Shown here piece after piece: positions 33,349 through 46,541 of a stretch of 64,000 bases of DNA. The position numbers were made by a program, and so were the translations under genes. The notes under the pieces were generated by a model that was given only the letters and a program-made list of their open reading frames with translations, had not been told where the DNA came from and ran no database searches. The stretch comes from Hippasteria phrygiana (taxonomy: Eukaryota; Echinodermata; Asteroidea; Valvatida; Goniasteridae): NCBI GenBank assembly GCA_037893225.1, contig JAZGUH010000445.1, forward strand, positions 248,001-312,000, read 5' to 3'. Within the stretch, counting starts at the first letter, position 1. The number at the start of each line of letters is the position of its first letter.

Positions 33349-36300
33349 ATAGCTTAGATCTGGCGCTACATGTTGCAATCATCGGCGGCTTCCCAGAGTT
33401 AAAATTTGTAGAGAAAATTCAAACCTCGCAATGTTTATTTTCTTTCCGGCCAACATCTGTGTACATATTACCGTCTATTTATTGCTCCATGCATGTCAAA
33501 TTCCCTGGGGTATGGACTTGCTTTATTCATTCATAATTGCATGAAATATCAACCAAATGCAGTATTTTTGACATGTATGGATAGCTTAGATCTGGCGCTA
33601 CATGTTGCAATCATCGGCGGCTTCCTAGAGTTAAAACTTGTGTAGAAAATTCAAACCTCGCAATGTTTATTTTCTTTCCGGCCAACATCTGTGTACATGT
33701 TACCGTCTATTTATTGCTCCATGCATGTCAAATTCCCTGGGGTATGGACTTGCTTTACTCATTCATAATTGCATGAAATATCAACCAAATTTAGTAATTT
33801 TGACATGTATGGATAGCTTAGATCTGGCGCTACACGTTGCAATTATCGGCGGCTTCTTAGAGGTAAAACTTGTGGAGAAAATTCAAACCTCGCAATGTTT
33901 ATTTTCTTTCCGGCCAACATCTGTGTACATGTTACCGTCTATTTATTGCTCCATGCATGTCAAATTCCCTGGGGTATGGACTTGATTTACTCATTCATAA
34001 TTGCATGAAATATCAACCAAATGCAGTAATTTTGACAAGTATGTATAGCTTAGATCTGGCGCTACATGTTGCAATCATCGGCGGCTTCCCAGAGTTAAAA
34101 CTTGTAGAGAAAATTCAAACCTCGCAATGTTTATTTTCTTTCCGGCCAACATCTGTGTACATATTACCGTCTATTTATTGCTCCATGCATGTCAAATTCC
34201 CTGGGGTATGGACTTGCTTTATTCATTCATAATTGCATGAAATATCAACCAAATGCAGTATTTTTGACATGTATGGATAGCTTAGATCTGGCGCTACATG
34301 TTGCAATCATCGGCGGCTTCCTAGAGTTAAAACTTGTGTATTAAATTCAAACCTCGCAATGTTTATTTTCTTTCCGGCCAACATCTGTGTACATGTTACC
34401 GTCTATTTATTGCTCCATGCATGTCAAATTCCCTGGGGTATGGACTTGCTTTACTCATTCATAATTGCATGAAATATCAACCAAATTCAGTATTTTTGAC
34501 ATGTATGGATAGCTTAGATCTGGCGCTACATGTTGCAATCATCGGCGGCTTCCTAGAGTTAAAACTTGTGGAGAAAATTCAAACCTCGCAATGTTTATTT
34601 TCTTTCCGGCCAACATCTGTGTGCATATTACCTTCTATTTATTGCTCCATGCCTGTCAAATTCCCTGGGGTATGACTTGCTTTACTCATTCATAATTGCA
34701 TGAAATATCAACCAAATACAGTAATTTTGACATGTATGGATAGCTTAGATCTGGCGCTACATGTTGCAATCATCGGCGGCTTCCCAGAGTTAAAACTTGT
34801 GGAGAAAATTCAAACCTCGCAATGTTTATTTTCTTTCCGGCTAACATCTGTGTGCATGTTACCGTCTATTTATTGCTCCATGCATGTCAAATTCCTTGGG
34901 GTATGGACTTGCTTTACTCATTCATAATTGCATGAAATATCAACCAAATACAGTAATTTTGACATGTATGGATAGCTTAGATCTGGCGCTACATGTTGCA
35001 ATCATCGGCGGCTTCCTAGAGTTAAAACTTGTGTAGAAAATTCAAACCTCGCAATGTTTATTTTCTTTCCGGCCAACAACTGTGTACATGTTACCGTCTA
35101 TTTATTGCTCCATGCATGTCAAATTGCCTGGGGTATGGACTTGCTTTACTCATTCATAATTGCATGAAATATCAACCAAATTCAGTAATTTTGACATGTA
35201 TGGATAGCTTAGATCTGGCGCTACATGTTGCAATCATCGGCGGCTTCCCAGAGTTAAAACTTGTGGAGAAAATTCAAACCTCGCAATGTTTATTTTCTTT
35301 CCGGCTAACATCTGTGTACATGTTACCGTCTATTTATTGCTCCATGCATGTCAAATTCCCTGGGGTATGGACTTGCTTTACTCATTCATAATTGCATGAA
35401 ATATCAACCAAATTTAGTAATTGTGACATGTATGGATAGCTTAGATCTGGCGCTACACGTTGCAATTATCGGCGGCTTCTTAGAGGTAAAACTTGTGGAG
35501 AAAATTCAAACCTCGCAATGTTTATTTTCTTTCCGGCCAACATCTGTGTACATGTTACCGTCTATTTATTGCTCCATGCATGTCAAATTCCCTGGGGTAT
35601 GGACTTGATTTACTCATTCATAATTGCATGAAATATCAACCAAATGCAGTAATTTTGACAAGTATGTATAGCTTAGATCTGGCGCTACATGTTGCAATCA
35701 TCGGCGGCTTCCCAGAGTTAAAACTTGTAGAGAAAATTCAAACCTCGCAATGTTTATTTTCTTTCCGGCCAACATCTGTGTACATATTACCGTCTATTTA
35801 TTGCTCCATGCATGTCAAATTCCCTGGGGTATGGACTTGCTTTATTCATTCATAATTGCATGAAATATCAACCAAATGCAGTATTTTTGACATGTATGGA
35901 TAGCTTAGATCTGGCGCTACATGTTGCAATCATCGGCGGCTTCCTAGAGTTAAAACTTGTGTAGAAAATTCAAACCTCGCAATGTTTATTTTCTTTCCGG
36001 CCAACATCTGTGTACATGTTACCGTCTATTTATTGCTCCATGCATGTCAAATTGCCTGGGGTATGGACTTGCTTTACTCATTCATAATTGCATGAAATAT
36101 CAACCAAATTCAGTAATTTTGACATGTATGGATAGCTTAGATCTGGCGCTACATGTTGCAATCATCGGCGGCTTCCCAGAGTTAAAACTTGTGGAGAAAA
36201 TTCAAACCTCGCAATGTTTATTTTCTTTCCGGCTAACATCTGTGTACATGTTACCGTCTATTTATTGCTCCATGCATGTCAAATTCCCTGGGGTATGGAC

Positions 36301-38686
36301 TTGCTTTATTCATTCATAATTGCATGAAATATCAACCAAATGCAGTATTTTTGACATGTATGGATAGCTTAGATCTGGCGCTACATGTTGCAATCATCGG
36401 CGGCTTCCTAGAGTTAAAACTTGTGTATTAAATTCAAACCTCGCAATGTTTATTTTCTTTCCGGCCAACATCTGTGTACATGTTACCGTCTATTTATTGC
36501 TCCATGCATGTCAAATTCCCTGGGGTATGGACTTGCTTTACTCATTCATAATTGCATGAAATATCAACCAAATTCAGTATTTTTGACATGTATGGATAGC
36601 TTAGATCTGGCGCTACATGTTGCAATCATCGGCGGCTTCCTAGAGTTAAAACTTGTGGAGAAAATTCAAACCTCGCAATGTTTATTTTCTTTCCGGCCAA
36701 CATCTGTGTGCATATTACCTTCTATTTATTGCTCCATGCCTGTCAAATTCCCTGGGGTATGACTTGCTTTACTCATTCATAATTGCATGAAATATCAACC
36801 AAATACAGTAATTTTGACATGTATGGATAGCTTAGATCTGGCGCTACATGTTGCAATCATCGGCGGCTTCCCAGAGTTAAAACTTGTGGAGAAAATTCAA
36901 ACCTCGCAATGTTTATTTTCTTTCCGGCTAACATCTGTGTGCATGTTACCGTCTATTTATTGCTCCATGCATGTCAAATTCCTTGGGGTATGGACTTGCT
37001 TTACTCATTCATAATTGCATGAAATATCAACCAAATACAGTAATTTTGACATGTATGGATAGCTTAGATCTGGCGCTACATGTTGCAATCATCGGCGGCT
37101 TCCTAGAGTTAAAACTTGTGTAGAAAATTCAAACCTCGCAATGTTTATTTTCTTTCCGGCCAACAACTGTGTACATGTTACCGTCTATTTATTGCTCCAT
37201 GCATGTCAAATTGCCTGGGGTATGGACTTGCTTTACTCATTCATAATTGCATGAAATATCAACCAAATTCAGTAATTTTGACATGTATGGATAGCTTAGA
37301 TCTGGCGCTACATGTTGCAATCATCGGCGGCTTCCCAGAGTTAAAACTTGTGGAGAAAATTCAAACCTCGCAATGTTTATTTTCTTTCCGGCTAACATCT
37401 GTGTACATGTTACCGTCTATTTATTGCTCCATGCATGTCAAATTCCCTGGGGTATGGACTTGCTTTACTCATTCATAATTGCATGAAATATCAACCAAAT
37501 TTAGTAATTGTGACATGTATGGATAGCTTAGATCTGGCGCTACACGTTGCAATTATCGGCGGCTTCTTAGAGGTAAAACTTGTGGAGAAAATTCAAACCT
37601 CGCAATGTTTATTTTCTTTCCGGCCAACATCTGTGTACATGTTACCGTCTATTTATTGCTCCATGCATGTCAAATTCCCTGGGGTATGGACTTGATTTAC
37701 TCATTCATAATTGCATGAAATATCAACCAAATGCAGTAATTTTGACAAGTATGTATAGCTTAGATCTGGCGCTACATGTTGCAATCATCGGCGGCTTCCC
37801 AGAGTTAAAACTTGTAGAGAAAATTCAAACCTCGCAATGTTTATTTTCTTTCCGGCCAACATCTGTGTACATATTACCGTCTATTTATTGCTCCATGCAT
37901 GTCAAATTCCCTGGGGTATGGACTTGCTTTATTCATTCATAATTGCATGAAATATCAACCAAATGCAGTATTTTTGACATGTATGGATAGCTTAGATCTG
38001 GCGCTACATGTTGCAATCATCGGCGGCTTCCTAGAGTTAAAACTTGTGTAGAAAATTCAAACCTCGCAATGTTTATTTTCTTTCCGGCCAACATCTGTGT
38101 ACATGTTACCGTCTATTTATTGCTCCATGCATGTCAAATTGCCTGGGGTATGGACTTGCTTTACTCATTCATAATTGCATGAAATATCAACCAAATTCAG
38201 TAATTTTGACATGTATGGATAGCTTAGATCTGGCGCTACATGTTGCAATCATCGGCGGCTTCCCAGAGTTAAAACTTGTGGAGAAAATTCAAACCTCGCA
38301 ATGTTTATTTTCTTTCCGGCTAACATCTGTGTACATGTTACCGTCTATTTATTGCTCCATGCATGTCAAATTCCCTGGGGTATGGACTTGCTTTACTCAT
38401 TCATAATTGCATGAAATATCAACCAAATTTAGTAATTTTGACATGTATGGATAGCTTAGATCTGGCGCTACACGTTGCAATTATCGGCGGCTTCTTAGAG
38501 GTAAAACTTGTGGAGAAAATTCAAACCTCGCAATGTTTATTTTCTTTCCGGCCAACATCTGTGTACATGTTACCGTCTATTTATTGCTCCATGCATGTCA
38601 AATTCCCTGGGGTATGGACTTGATTTACTCATTCATAATTGCATGAAATATCAACCAAATGCAGTAATTTTGACAAGTATGTATAG
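33349..38686 (+). repeat. Satellite array, segment 3 (23 monomers)
   Basis: 5338 bp minus 4 is 5334, exactly 23 x 232 minus two short monomers (near 34675 and 36762). It equals segment 2 plus a tandem duplication of nine monomers. A private T occurs at 33405. Confidence 0.95.
34334..38507 (+). repeat. Tandem pair of nine-monomer units (2087 bp each)
   Basis: The unit 34334-36420 is repeated at 36421-38507 with the same subtype order (GTGTATTAAATTC start, short monomer, CAACAACTG monomer). 2087 equals 9 x 232 minus 1. Segment 2 has only one such unit. Confidence 0.8.
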
Positions 38687-39474
38687 TGTAGCGCAATGGT
38701 GTGCTTGTATACGCGAGTAAGCATAGCGCGTATGCAGCGAGCAGCTTGCTGCGAATTGTAGCAGCGCCCTCTTGTGGCCGGGCTATGCGCGCATTTTAGA
38801 CAGTTGATTACAGCGCCTCGTTGGGAGTGGACGTGGTTGTGGCGAGCAGCGGAGACACGTGCAGGTACGAACCTTCAGGAGTTCGCCTTAGGACTTGGGT
38901 GGTCTGCCTGGAACCTTAAGGGAGTAACTTAAGGGGCGGGACTACCTGATACTGCAGAGGGAGGGATCGGTAGCCGTTGAGTACACTGGAGACCCGGAAC
39001 GTCAGGGAACGTTGGTCGTGTGCGAGCTACACGCGTGGCATTCACCCACTGGGATCCCGGGATTCCTGCAGTTGGCAACCTGGAGTTGCCTGAGTCGCTG
39101 GCACAGGCGAGCAAGCGTGTGCATTGCGTGCGCCCCACCCTTAACGCAGGTGCTGTCTGGTGATTCATTAATTGACATCATACTGAATTAAGGATAATCA
39201 AGGGAATTAAAGGATCGGGATACCTCTTTGTTGTGCCAATCAAGGTGTCAATGTCAGTTCTTCACTCGTTTGTCTGTCTCGTCAGTCAGTTGGTTTCCGT
39301 CCTTGAAGTATTGTCCTTAAGGCAGCCTGATTTGTACGTGTTGGTGGCAGACGGCTTACCGAACGGACTCATTCCCTAGGTCACCCGGATAACCGCTCGT
39401 CTGGGCTTACCGAGGATTAGTCTGGAGATCGATCGGGGCGACTTTGGCGGAGGTCACCTGGTCGGCGCGCCACA
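38687..39474 (+). repeat. 5' LTR, copy 3
   Basis: 788 bp, 5'-type G at offset 395 (39082). Confidence 0.96.
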
Positions 39475-39475
39475 T

Positions 39476-39493
39476 TGGTGTCAGAAGTGGGAT
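39476..39493 (+). other. tRNA-Leu primer-binding site, copy 3
   Basis: Identical to copy 1. Confidence 0.85.
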
Positions 39494-39553
39494 ATAAGCG
39501 TAGATCAGATACCTTGAGGACCAGAATTAAGGATAAAGGTCAGGGACTACATC

Positions 39554-40780
39554 ATGGAACCACTGGACAGGGGTCAAATAGATGAGGAATTAGCTATCCT
39601 AAGAATGGAAGCACAACGAGGGGAAGAATTACTGCAGGGTGCCTTCGAGGAAAGGCAGCGCCTAAAGGAAGAACTTGACAAGGTGAGGCGGGAGTTGTTG
39701 GAGACTAAGGAACGGGAACGAGACATGACACCAAGGATCACAACACCATTGGACACAGTACCAGCAACCCCTGCGAACACAGCAGTAACCTCTTCGGTTA
39801 ATGACAGTTGCAAAGCAGGAACATTAAAGGATGTACCTGCAGAAACTTCCCTGCAGGAGAAAACTGCAGAAGAAACGCGTAAGGAAAGGCTCCAGAGGCC
39901 GAACATTTGTCCAGACAGGTTTAACGGGAAGGTGCCTTGGAAGGATTATAAGGCACACTTCATGGCCTGCAGTGTGGCCAACGGATGGAAGGACGAGCAA
40001 GCTAAGGTATTCCTTGCTGCAAGCCTCCAGGGACCAGCACTAAGTGTACTGGGTTGTCAGCCGGAAGGCAAGAAATACTCCTTCCAGGAACTCATTCGAT
40101 CACTGGACCAGAGGTTCGGGCCAGGCCAGCAGGCGGAGTACCACTTGATGGCGCTGCGACATCGCCGTCAGGGTGAGAAAGAGACACTACAGGAGTTAGG
40201 GCAAAGCATAAGGGAGCTTTCAGCTTTGGCGTACCCCGAATTCACAGATGAAGGAAGAGATCGTCTTTCAAGAGGACATTTCATGGACGCGGTGTCGGAC
40301 CGGGCCATAAGAGAAGCGATCTTTAGGGCCAAACCGGACACCTTGGATGACTCCATTAAGGCTGCCCTGGCTGCTGATAGCTACCTCAAGACTGAGGAAC
40401 AACGGGTAATGGACAAAACTAAGAAGTACGCAAGGATGGTCAAAAATGAGCAAACCTTGGAGGACAACGAAGTAGCTGTGAGTAATAAGGCAGTAGTGGA
40501 ACAAACCGTACAACAGGTCCTTTCACGTTTAGGTGAAATATCGAGACCCAGGAGGGAAAACCGGCCGTACGAACGCAGGATGGCAAATCCTGAGGAGGTT
40601 TGCCACAATTGTAAGCGAAAGGGGCATTTCGCGCGTGACTGCAGAGAACCGAAGGTCGGGAGATCAAGGATGTCGGGAAACGACATGCAGCCATCTCAGG
40701 GACCCGTGAGAGGGCTGGAAGTAGTCAAGGGTCACGGAAGTTCCGAGGGAGCCGTTCCAAGGACAGAGATAACTCAGTAG
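39554..40780 (+). CDS. gag: Gag polyprotein, copy 3
   Basis: 408 aa. One conservative change (Asp to Glu) two residues before the first Cys of the zinc knuckle. The frame is intact. Confidence 0.95.
   Translation: MEPLDRGQIDEELAILRMEAQRGEELLQGAFEERQRLKEELDKVRRELLETKERERDMTPRITTPLDTVPATPANTAVTSSVNDSCKAGTLKDVPAETSLQEKTAEETRKERLQRPNICPDRFNGKVPWKDYKAHFMACSVANGWKDEQAKVFLAASLQGPALSVLGCQPEGKKYSFQELIRSLDQRFGPGQQAEYHLMALRHRRQGEKETLQELGQSIRELSALAYPEFTDEGRDRLSRGHFMDAVSDRAIREAIFRAKPDTLDDSIKAALAADSYLKTEEQRVMDKTKKYARMVKNEQTLEDNEVAVSNKAVVEQTVQQVLSRLGEISRPRRENRPYERRMANPEEVCHNCKRKGHFARDCREPKVGRSRMSGNDMQPSQGPVRGLEVVKGHGSSEGAVPRTEITQ
40675..40733 (+). promoter_or_regulatory. Gag-pol -1 frameshift signal, copy 3
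   Basis: GGGAAAC at 40675-40681. The hairpin and pseudoknot bases are unchanged. Confidence 0.8.
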
Positions 40781-43700
40781 TAGACTATGAAAGGAAAGTC
40801 AACCAGGAACAACTTAGTAGGAATGGACAGCCTCAGGGGAAGGAAACACTTAAGGAATCCACCTTAGGTAATGGACGACCAACCCTTGGTGCGTCGCCCT
40901 TTAGGGAAACGCAAAGGAGTGGGCTGTTCGTACCTGCTATGGTTAGAGGAGTAAAGGCCCATATGTTAATTGATACTGGAGCAAGTAACACATTGATTTC
41001 GTCAACGATGTACTACAACATGTCACCGGAGAGGAGGCCTGTACTGACACCGGATGGAATAAAGGTGCTCGGCGCTGATGGCAGTAAAATTGAGACCATG
41101 GGGAGCGCATGGTTGGAGATTCAGGTGGGAGGTCCACCAGGATGGTGTGTGTTGTGTTCGCACACCTGGAGGTCGAAGGAATCCTAGGAATGGATTACTT
41201 GTTTGCCGACAAATGGAAGGTTGGACTTCCAGGACCTGGTGCTCACCATAAATGGGGAACGGATTAAGTGCATTGACAGACAAGGATCAAATTTCTGCGC
41301 AAGAGTACTTGTTGAAGAGACAACCTTGGTACCCCCTGGACACGAAGCCCTTGTACCAGGACGAGTAGTTACGAAGGTAACTGGCCTTGGAATACTTGAA
41401 CCTGCGGAGGAAAGTGAATTGGCAGGCAGAGGACTGATAGTTGCAAGGCTATTAGTAAGACCCAACGGGAAGACGCTGCCTATTCGTGTGTTTAACCCAG
41501 GACGACGGGTGTGCGTAGTAAAAGAAGGGAGCATGGCGGGATTTCTAACAGCCGTACAAGAAGATGACGTGGAGAAACCCACACGAGAACAAGTTGAGGA
41601 CCTGCGGGAATTGCCTGAACACCTAAGGGACCTTTACAGTAGGAGCGTCAAGGGAGTTGAGTCAGAGTTTCACCCACTGATTGCAGGGTTACTTGGTGAG
41701 TTCAGGGACGTCTTCTCCAGGGAGAAGACCGACATAGGACGCACGGATTGCGTGAAGCATCGGATAGACACAGGCAATGAAAGGCCAAGGCGTGAAAGGC
41801 CACGAAGGTTCCCCGCTTCCGAGCAAGAGGAGATAGAGCGGCAAGTCCAGGACTTACTGAAGGGAGGACAGATTGAGCCATCAAATAGCCCGTGGGCCTC
41901 AAATGTTGTTCTAGTAAGGAAAAAGGATGGAACAAAGCGGTTCTGTGTGGACTACAGGAGACTCAACGCAGTTACCATTAAGGACGCCTTCCCAATCCCT
42001 AGGATTGATGACTCATTGGATACCCTTTCAGGATCACGCTGGTTTTCAACCCTGGATCTAACGTCGGGTTACTGGCAAGTGGCTCTTGATGACGATGCCA
42101 GGGAGAAGTCAGCGTTCGTTGTAAGGGGAGGGCTCTATAACTGGCGCGTCATGCCCTTTGGCATGTGTAATGCACCCTCGACATTTGAGAGGCTCATGGA
42201 GCGAGTCCTTAGAGGCCTTCACTGGGAGACTCTCCTGGTCTATCTGGACGACGTCATAGTGTTTGGAAGGACGGTTCCCGAGGAGCTCAGCCGGCTTGGG
42301 GTAGTGTTCCAGCGTCTGAGGGACGCGGGACTGAAGCTTAAGCCGCAGAAATGCGAACTCTTTAAGAAGAAGGTTCGCTATCTGGGCCACTTTGTGTCGG
42401 AGAAGGGAGTCGAAACGGATCCGGGAAAAGTACAAGTAGTGAAGGACTGGCCGACTCCGCAGTCAGTGAAGGACGTTCGCAGTTTCCTGGGACTGGCGTC
42501 CTATTACAGGAGATTCATTGAAGGATTTTCGGGCATTGCTCGACCCCTGCACCGTCTGACTGAAAAGTCTCGACTGTTCGAATGGACAGAGGAGTGTCAG
42601 GAATCCTTTCTGGAACTGAAGGGGCGGCTTACCAGGGCACCTATCTTGACATATCCAGATCCTGAGGGTGTATTCGTCCTCGACACTGATGCTAGTGCTT
42701 CAGGAATAGGCGGAGTCCTGTCGCAGTTGAAGGACGGTGAAGAGAGGGTGGTCGCGTACGCGAGCAAGGTCCTGAAGAAAGCAGAGCAGAACTATTGCGT
42801 GACCCGTAGGGAACTGCTTGCGGTGGTTACGTTTATGAAGTACTTTAGGCCGTACATTTATGGACGAAGGATCACGGTCAGGACAGACCACGGAGCCTTA
42901 AGGTGGCTTCTTAACTTCAAGGACCCTGTAGGACAAATAGCACGTTGGCTGGAGACAATAGGACAATTTGACTACAGGATAGTTCACCGGGCTGGGAAAT
43001 CCCACCAGAATGCAGATAGCCTGTCTCGCCGGCCCTGCTCACAGTGCGGAAGAGACGAGGGTATCAGTGACGCAGATCAAGGAAAATCTGCAGGCGGATG
43101 TGCAGTCGCTGCAGTCACCGACAATTCTGTTGAGGATACGGAAGCCCGAGTGGACCTACGAATAGTAGGTGTATTACCCCACATCTCAAAGAAAGACTGG
43201 AGGAGGGCACAGCTCAAGGACGATCAGATGAACTGGCTCATCCAAGCGAAGGAGGGAGCAGGAGTTCGTCCTGACTGGGAGATAGTCTCCCCAAAATCAA
43301 AGGCTGCCAAGAATTACTGGTTACAGTGGGACCAGCTTGCAGTAAGGCAAGGAATCCTACAACGACGTTGGGAATCTGATAATGGCCAAGAGGTGCGTTG
43401 GCAGACTGTTGTGCCACAGGAGTATCGAGAGGAGATACTGCAGGAGCTTCATGCAGGAAGGACAAGTGGACATCTAGGTACCAAGAGGACGATGGCTAAG
43501 GTGCGCCTTAAGTTCTATTGGTCAGGCCTGAGTGCAGATGTCAGATCCTTCATAAGGAGATGCGACTTATGTGCAAAGAGGAAGTCGCCGAGCAAGAAGC
43601 GAAGGGCACCTTTACGGCAACACTTAGTTGGGGCACCATTGGAGCGAGTGGCCATGGACATAGTGGGACCCTTCCCAGTGACTACGAGTGGCAACAGATA

Positions 43701-44094
43701 CATACTAGTAGTCGGGGATTACTTCAGTAAATGGTTTGAGGCTTACCCCATCCAAGATGAGAAGGCAGCGACTGTAGCAGCTCGGTTTGTCGAGGATTTC
43801 GTGTGCAGATTTGGAGTTCCTGAGACACTGCACACCGACCAAGGGAGAAACTTTGAGTCGAGGTTAATGGCCGAGGTATGCAGGATTCTAGGCATTCAGA
43901 AAACTCGGACGACGCCTTACAATCCGAAATCGGATGGCCTCGTTGAGCGTTTTAATCGGACCTTAGTGAACATCGTGTCGATCTTGATGAAGGTCAAGGA
44001 AACAAGAAGGACTGGGATAAGGAATTACCTTATGCAACAGCAGCATACCGTAGTACCCCGCAGGAATCGACAGGGGAAACTCCCAACGTGGTGA
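40681..44094 (+). pseudogene. pol: Pol, copy 3: extra protease frameshift pair plus the shared integrase break
   Basis: First Met at 40939 with DTGAS intact. A missing T (AGGTGGGAGG, near 41126) shifts the frame and brings in a TAG at 41185-41187. An extra T (TTGTTTGCC, near 41202) restores the original frame. About 25 codons of the protease, including the ILGMD region, are lost, and translation would stop before RT. From 41203 the remaining RT, RNase H and integrase match the other copies, with one Gln-to-Leu change. Both indels sit in short G or T runs, so sequencing error is possible. Confidence 0.85.
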
Positions 44095-44729
44095 TGCTGG
44101 GGAGGGAAGTTTCCCTTCCCATTGACCTGACAATGGAGGAATCAACTTCAGAGGAGGAAGTGGAGGACTTGGATTACGCTCTGGCAATGCGGATGAGAAT
44201 GCAACGTTCGCATGATAGAGCTCGCAAGCACTTGGTGAAAAGTGCCAGGAGACAAAAGCGTAATTACGACAGGAACACATGCAAGGAGCACTTCGTTGAG
44301 GGCAAGTTTACCTGGCTGCACAACCCAGCGAAGAAGAAGGGTGTCTCTCCCAAGCTGATGTGCAGATGGGAAGGTCCATACCTCATTGTGGACAAACTGT
44401 CTGACGTTACTTACAGGATCCAAAGGAAAAGAGGAGCGAAGATGAAGGTTGTCCACAGTGATCGCCTTAAGCCCTATCAAGGAAAACCATTGGAGCCTTG
44501 GGCCCAAGGGAGAGATGGTAGGCAGGAGACACAGGCGCAACCTCCAGGAAGTGATCTGCAGGAGACGAGAGGATCGAGGGAAGACGGGTATCAGCATGAG
44601 AGCCAGGATTCACCAGAACTAATGTCGCCTGAAAGGAGCCACATACCTGAGACAGCAGAATTATCTGAGAAAGATGAAGTGCAAGAGGTTCAGGAACCAG
44701 TTGAAGGAAGCTCAACTCAGGAAGTATAG
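44001..44729 (+). pseudogene. pol: Pol 3' fragment (integrase C-terminus, GPY/F module), copy 3
   Basis: Same -1 frame break and the same TAG (44727-44729). Open continuation to TAA at 44853-44855. SARRQK form, as in copies 2 and 4. Confidence 0.85.
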
Positions 44730-44982
44730 TCAGAGACTGTGCAACCCTTATCCCCTAACACCACTGAGACAGCACCTGTCCCCTTAATACCAGGCCCTGC
44801 GCAGGCGAGAAGGAATCCTGTGCGTCAGCGGCAGCGGCCACAGCGATATCGTTAAATTAGATGATCTGGACATTAATTAATACAGAAATATAGTTTGACA
44901 AAACAAATTCAGGAATTAGTGGAAATTCAATAACAAATTGCATTATTGTTCTCTGTTCGTGCAGTTGAAACACTCGTGAAGG

Positions 44983-46050
44983 ATGGAGAGGAAGGAGACA
45001 GACTGGAGTCGACCCAAGGACTGGGACACGGTGAGGGTCCTTAGGTGTAGCAAGTGTTGTGACACCTTCATCCACAAGAGGAGATTCGAAAAGCACCAGG
45101 AGAGCCATCGGTCAAAGCAGATTCTGTTTTTCTGTCTGAGGTGTGAGAGGAACTACACCAGGAAAGATAATCTGAAGGTGCACTACAATAACCACCACCC
45201 TTCATCCCTGGACGACTTGCCCAAGGCATACCCTGAGACTGAGGAGGAGCACAAGACCAGGCTCGAGACAGATGCAGGGAGTAAGCAGACTTCTAAGACA
45301 GGCAACGGTGGACAGCTGGAACGCCCTGAGAAGCGCCGGTCACCAGGAACGGTGGGGGATACGGGTGAGCCCTTGCACAAACAGCTGAAGGTGGCTGCGG
45401 AGTCTGAAAGGAGAAGGGAGGAGACGTCTACTGAGGATGCCTTGAAGTGGCATGTTCCCTCCACTCCAGTGCGGATGGCGGCGGAGGAAGCCCCCGTGCT
45501 GTCCCTCTCCCCAGGTTCGCTGTCCTTGGTCGACCAGTGCCTGAACGAGGAGCCTCGGTCCTGGAAACACAGATCTGGTGGAAAGCCACGAGGAATGATT
45601 TCGATGGTTCGGGATCAGGGATCTTCAAGCGAAGATGAGCCTGAGGGGGAGGAGAATGTTCGCATCGTGCTTCCTAGAGGTTCAGGCAGTGCTGGAACCG
45701 AGACACCATCCCAGCAGATCAACCTTGGACGGGCCCTTGAAGGAAGTACCCTGAAAAGCCGGGATGATGAGAAGCGCAGCACCACGTTTCCTGCAACAAT
45801 TGTAGAGCAAGACACCTCAATCCCCAAGCCTGTCCCAGCCAAGGTGTACAGAATCAGTGAAGATAACAGTGGGGCACGGCGTGCAGTACCTGTGAGCACC
45901 CCCGACCTGGAGATCATGATGACTGGAAAGGTTCGTCGAGTGAAGGAGGTTCATACCCGTTCCAAGTTCCAGAACGGCTTGAAGGTTTCCGAGGAAGTCA
46001 CCGAGAGGACCTACGAGGTCAAGTTTACTGCTGGTTTTGTTCTTCAGTAA
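44983..46050 (+). CDS. Twin C2H2 zinc-finger ORF, copy 3
   Basis: 355 aa, identical to copy 2. It remains intact although the protease of this copy is disrupted. The candidate splice acceptor ends at 44964. Confidence 0.85.
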   Translation: MERKETDWSRPKDWDTVRVLRCSKCCDTFIHKRRFEKHQESHRSKQILFFCLRCERNYTRKDNLKVHYNNHHPSSLDDLPKAYPETEEEHKTRLETDAGSKQTSKTGNGGQLERPEKRRSPGTVGDTGEPLHKQLKVAAESERRREETSTEDALKWHVPSTPVRMAAEEAPVLSLSPGSLSLVDQCLNEEPRSWKHRSGGKPRGMISMVRDQGSSSEDEPEGEENVRIVLPRGSGSAGTETPSQQINLGRALEGSTLKSRDDEKRSTTFPATIVEQDTSIPKPVPAKVYRISEDNSGARRAVPVSTPDLEIMMTGKVRRVKEVHTRSKFQNGLKVSEEVTERTYEVKFTAGFVLQ

Positions 46051-46541
46051 CTGTTACTGCATTGCTCCAGTTTCAACTTCTTCAGTTTTCATGAACACTT
46101 AGTTTTACACCAAAGATTATCGAGATTTTATGAATGTTAAAAACTGTATCTTAAGTTAAGTTGCAGTAAGGATAATTTATGTGAAGTTGTAATTTAATTT
46201 TGTTGTTTGAAAAGATCATTATGTATCGAGTTTTAAGATAAACCGTGTTGAGGATTTCAGTCAGTCAGATATGTATTTTTCTACTGAGAGCTCTATAAGG
46301 AAACTGCTTTGATGGAGCCTTATGTGAAACCTTTGTTTAAATTGTTTAAAATATACGAAGCAAAATTTATGAGAAGGAAGTGTGTACTTAAGTATTCCTA
46401 CAAATGTTATCTTAAGTTCACCTTAAGTTATTACCTTAAGTGACGTTTTTCAGTGTTAAGATAAGGACAAGCACATCCCTTGCTTAAGTTAGTCTTTCAG
46501 TTTTTAAGACCGAGGACGGCCTGAACTTGAGTGTGGGGCTG
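46051..46541 (+). other. AT-rich 3' untranslated region and polypurine tract, copy 3
   Basis: No gene. CTTAAG cluster kept. Purine tract 46529-46541. Confidence 0.7.
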
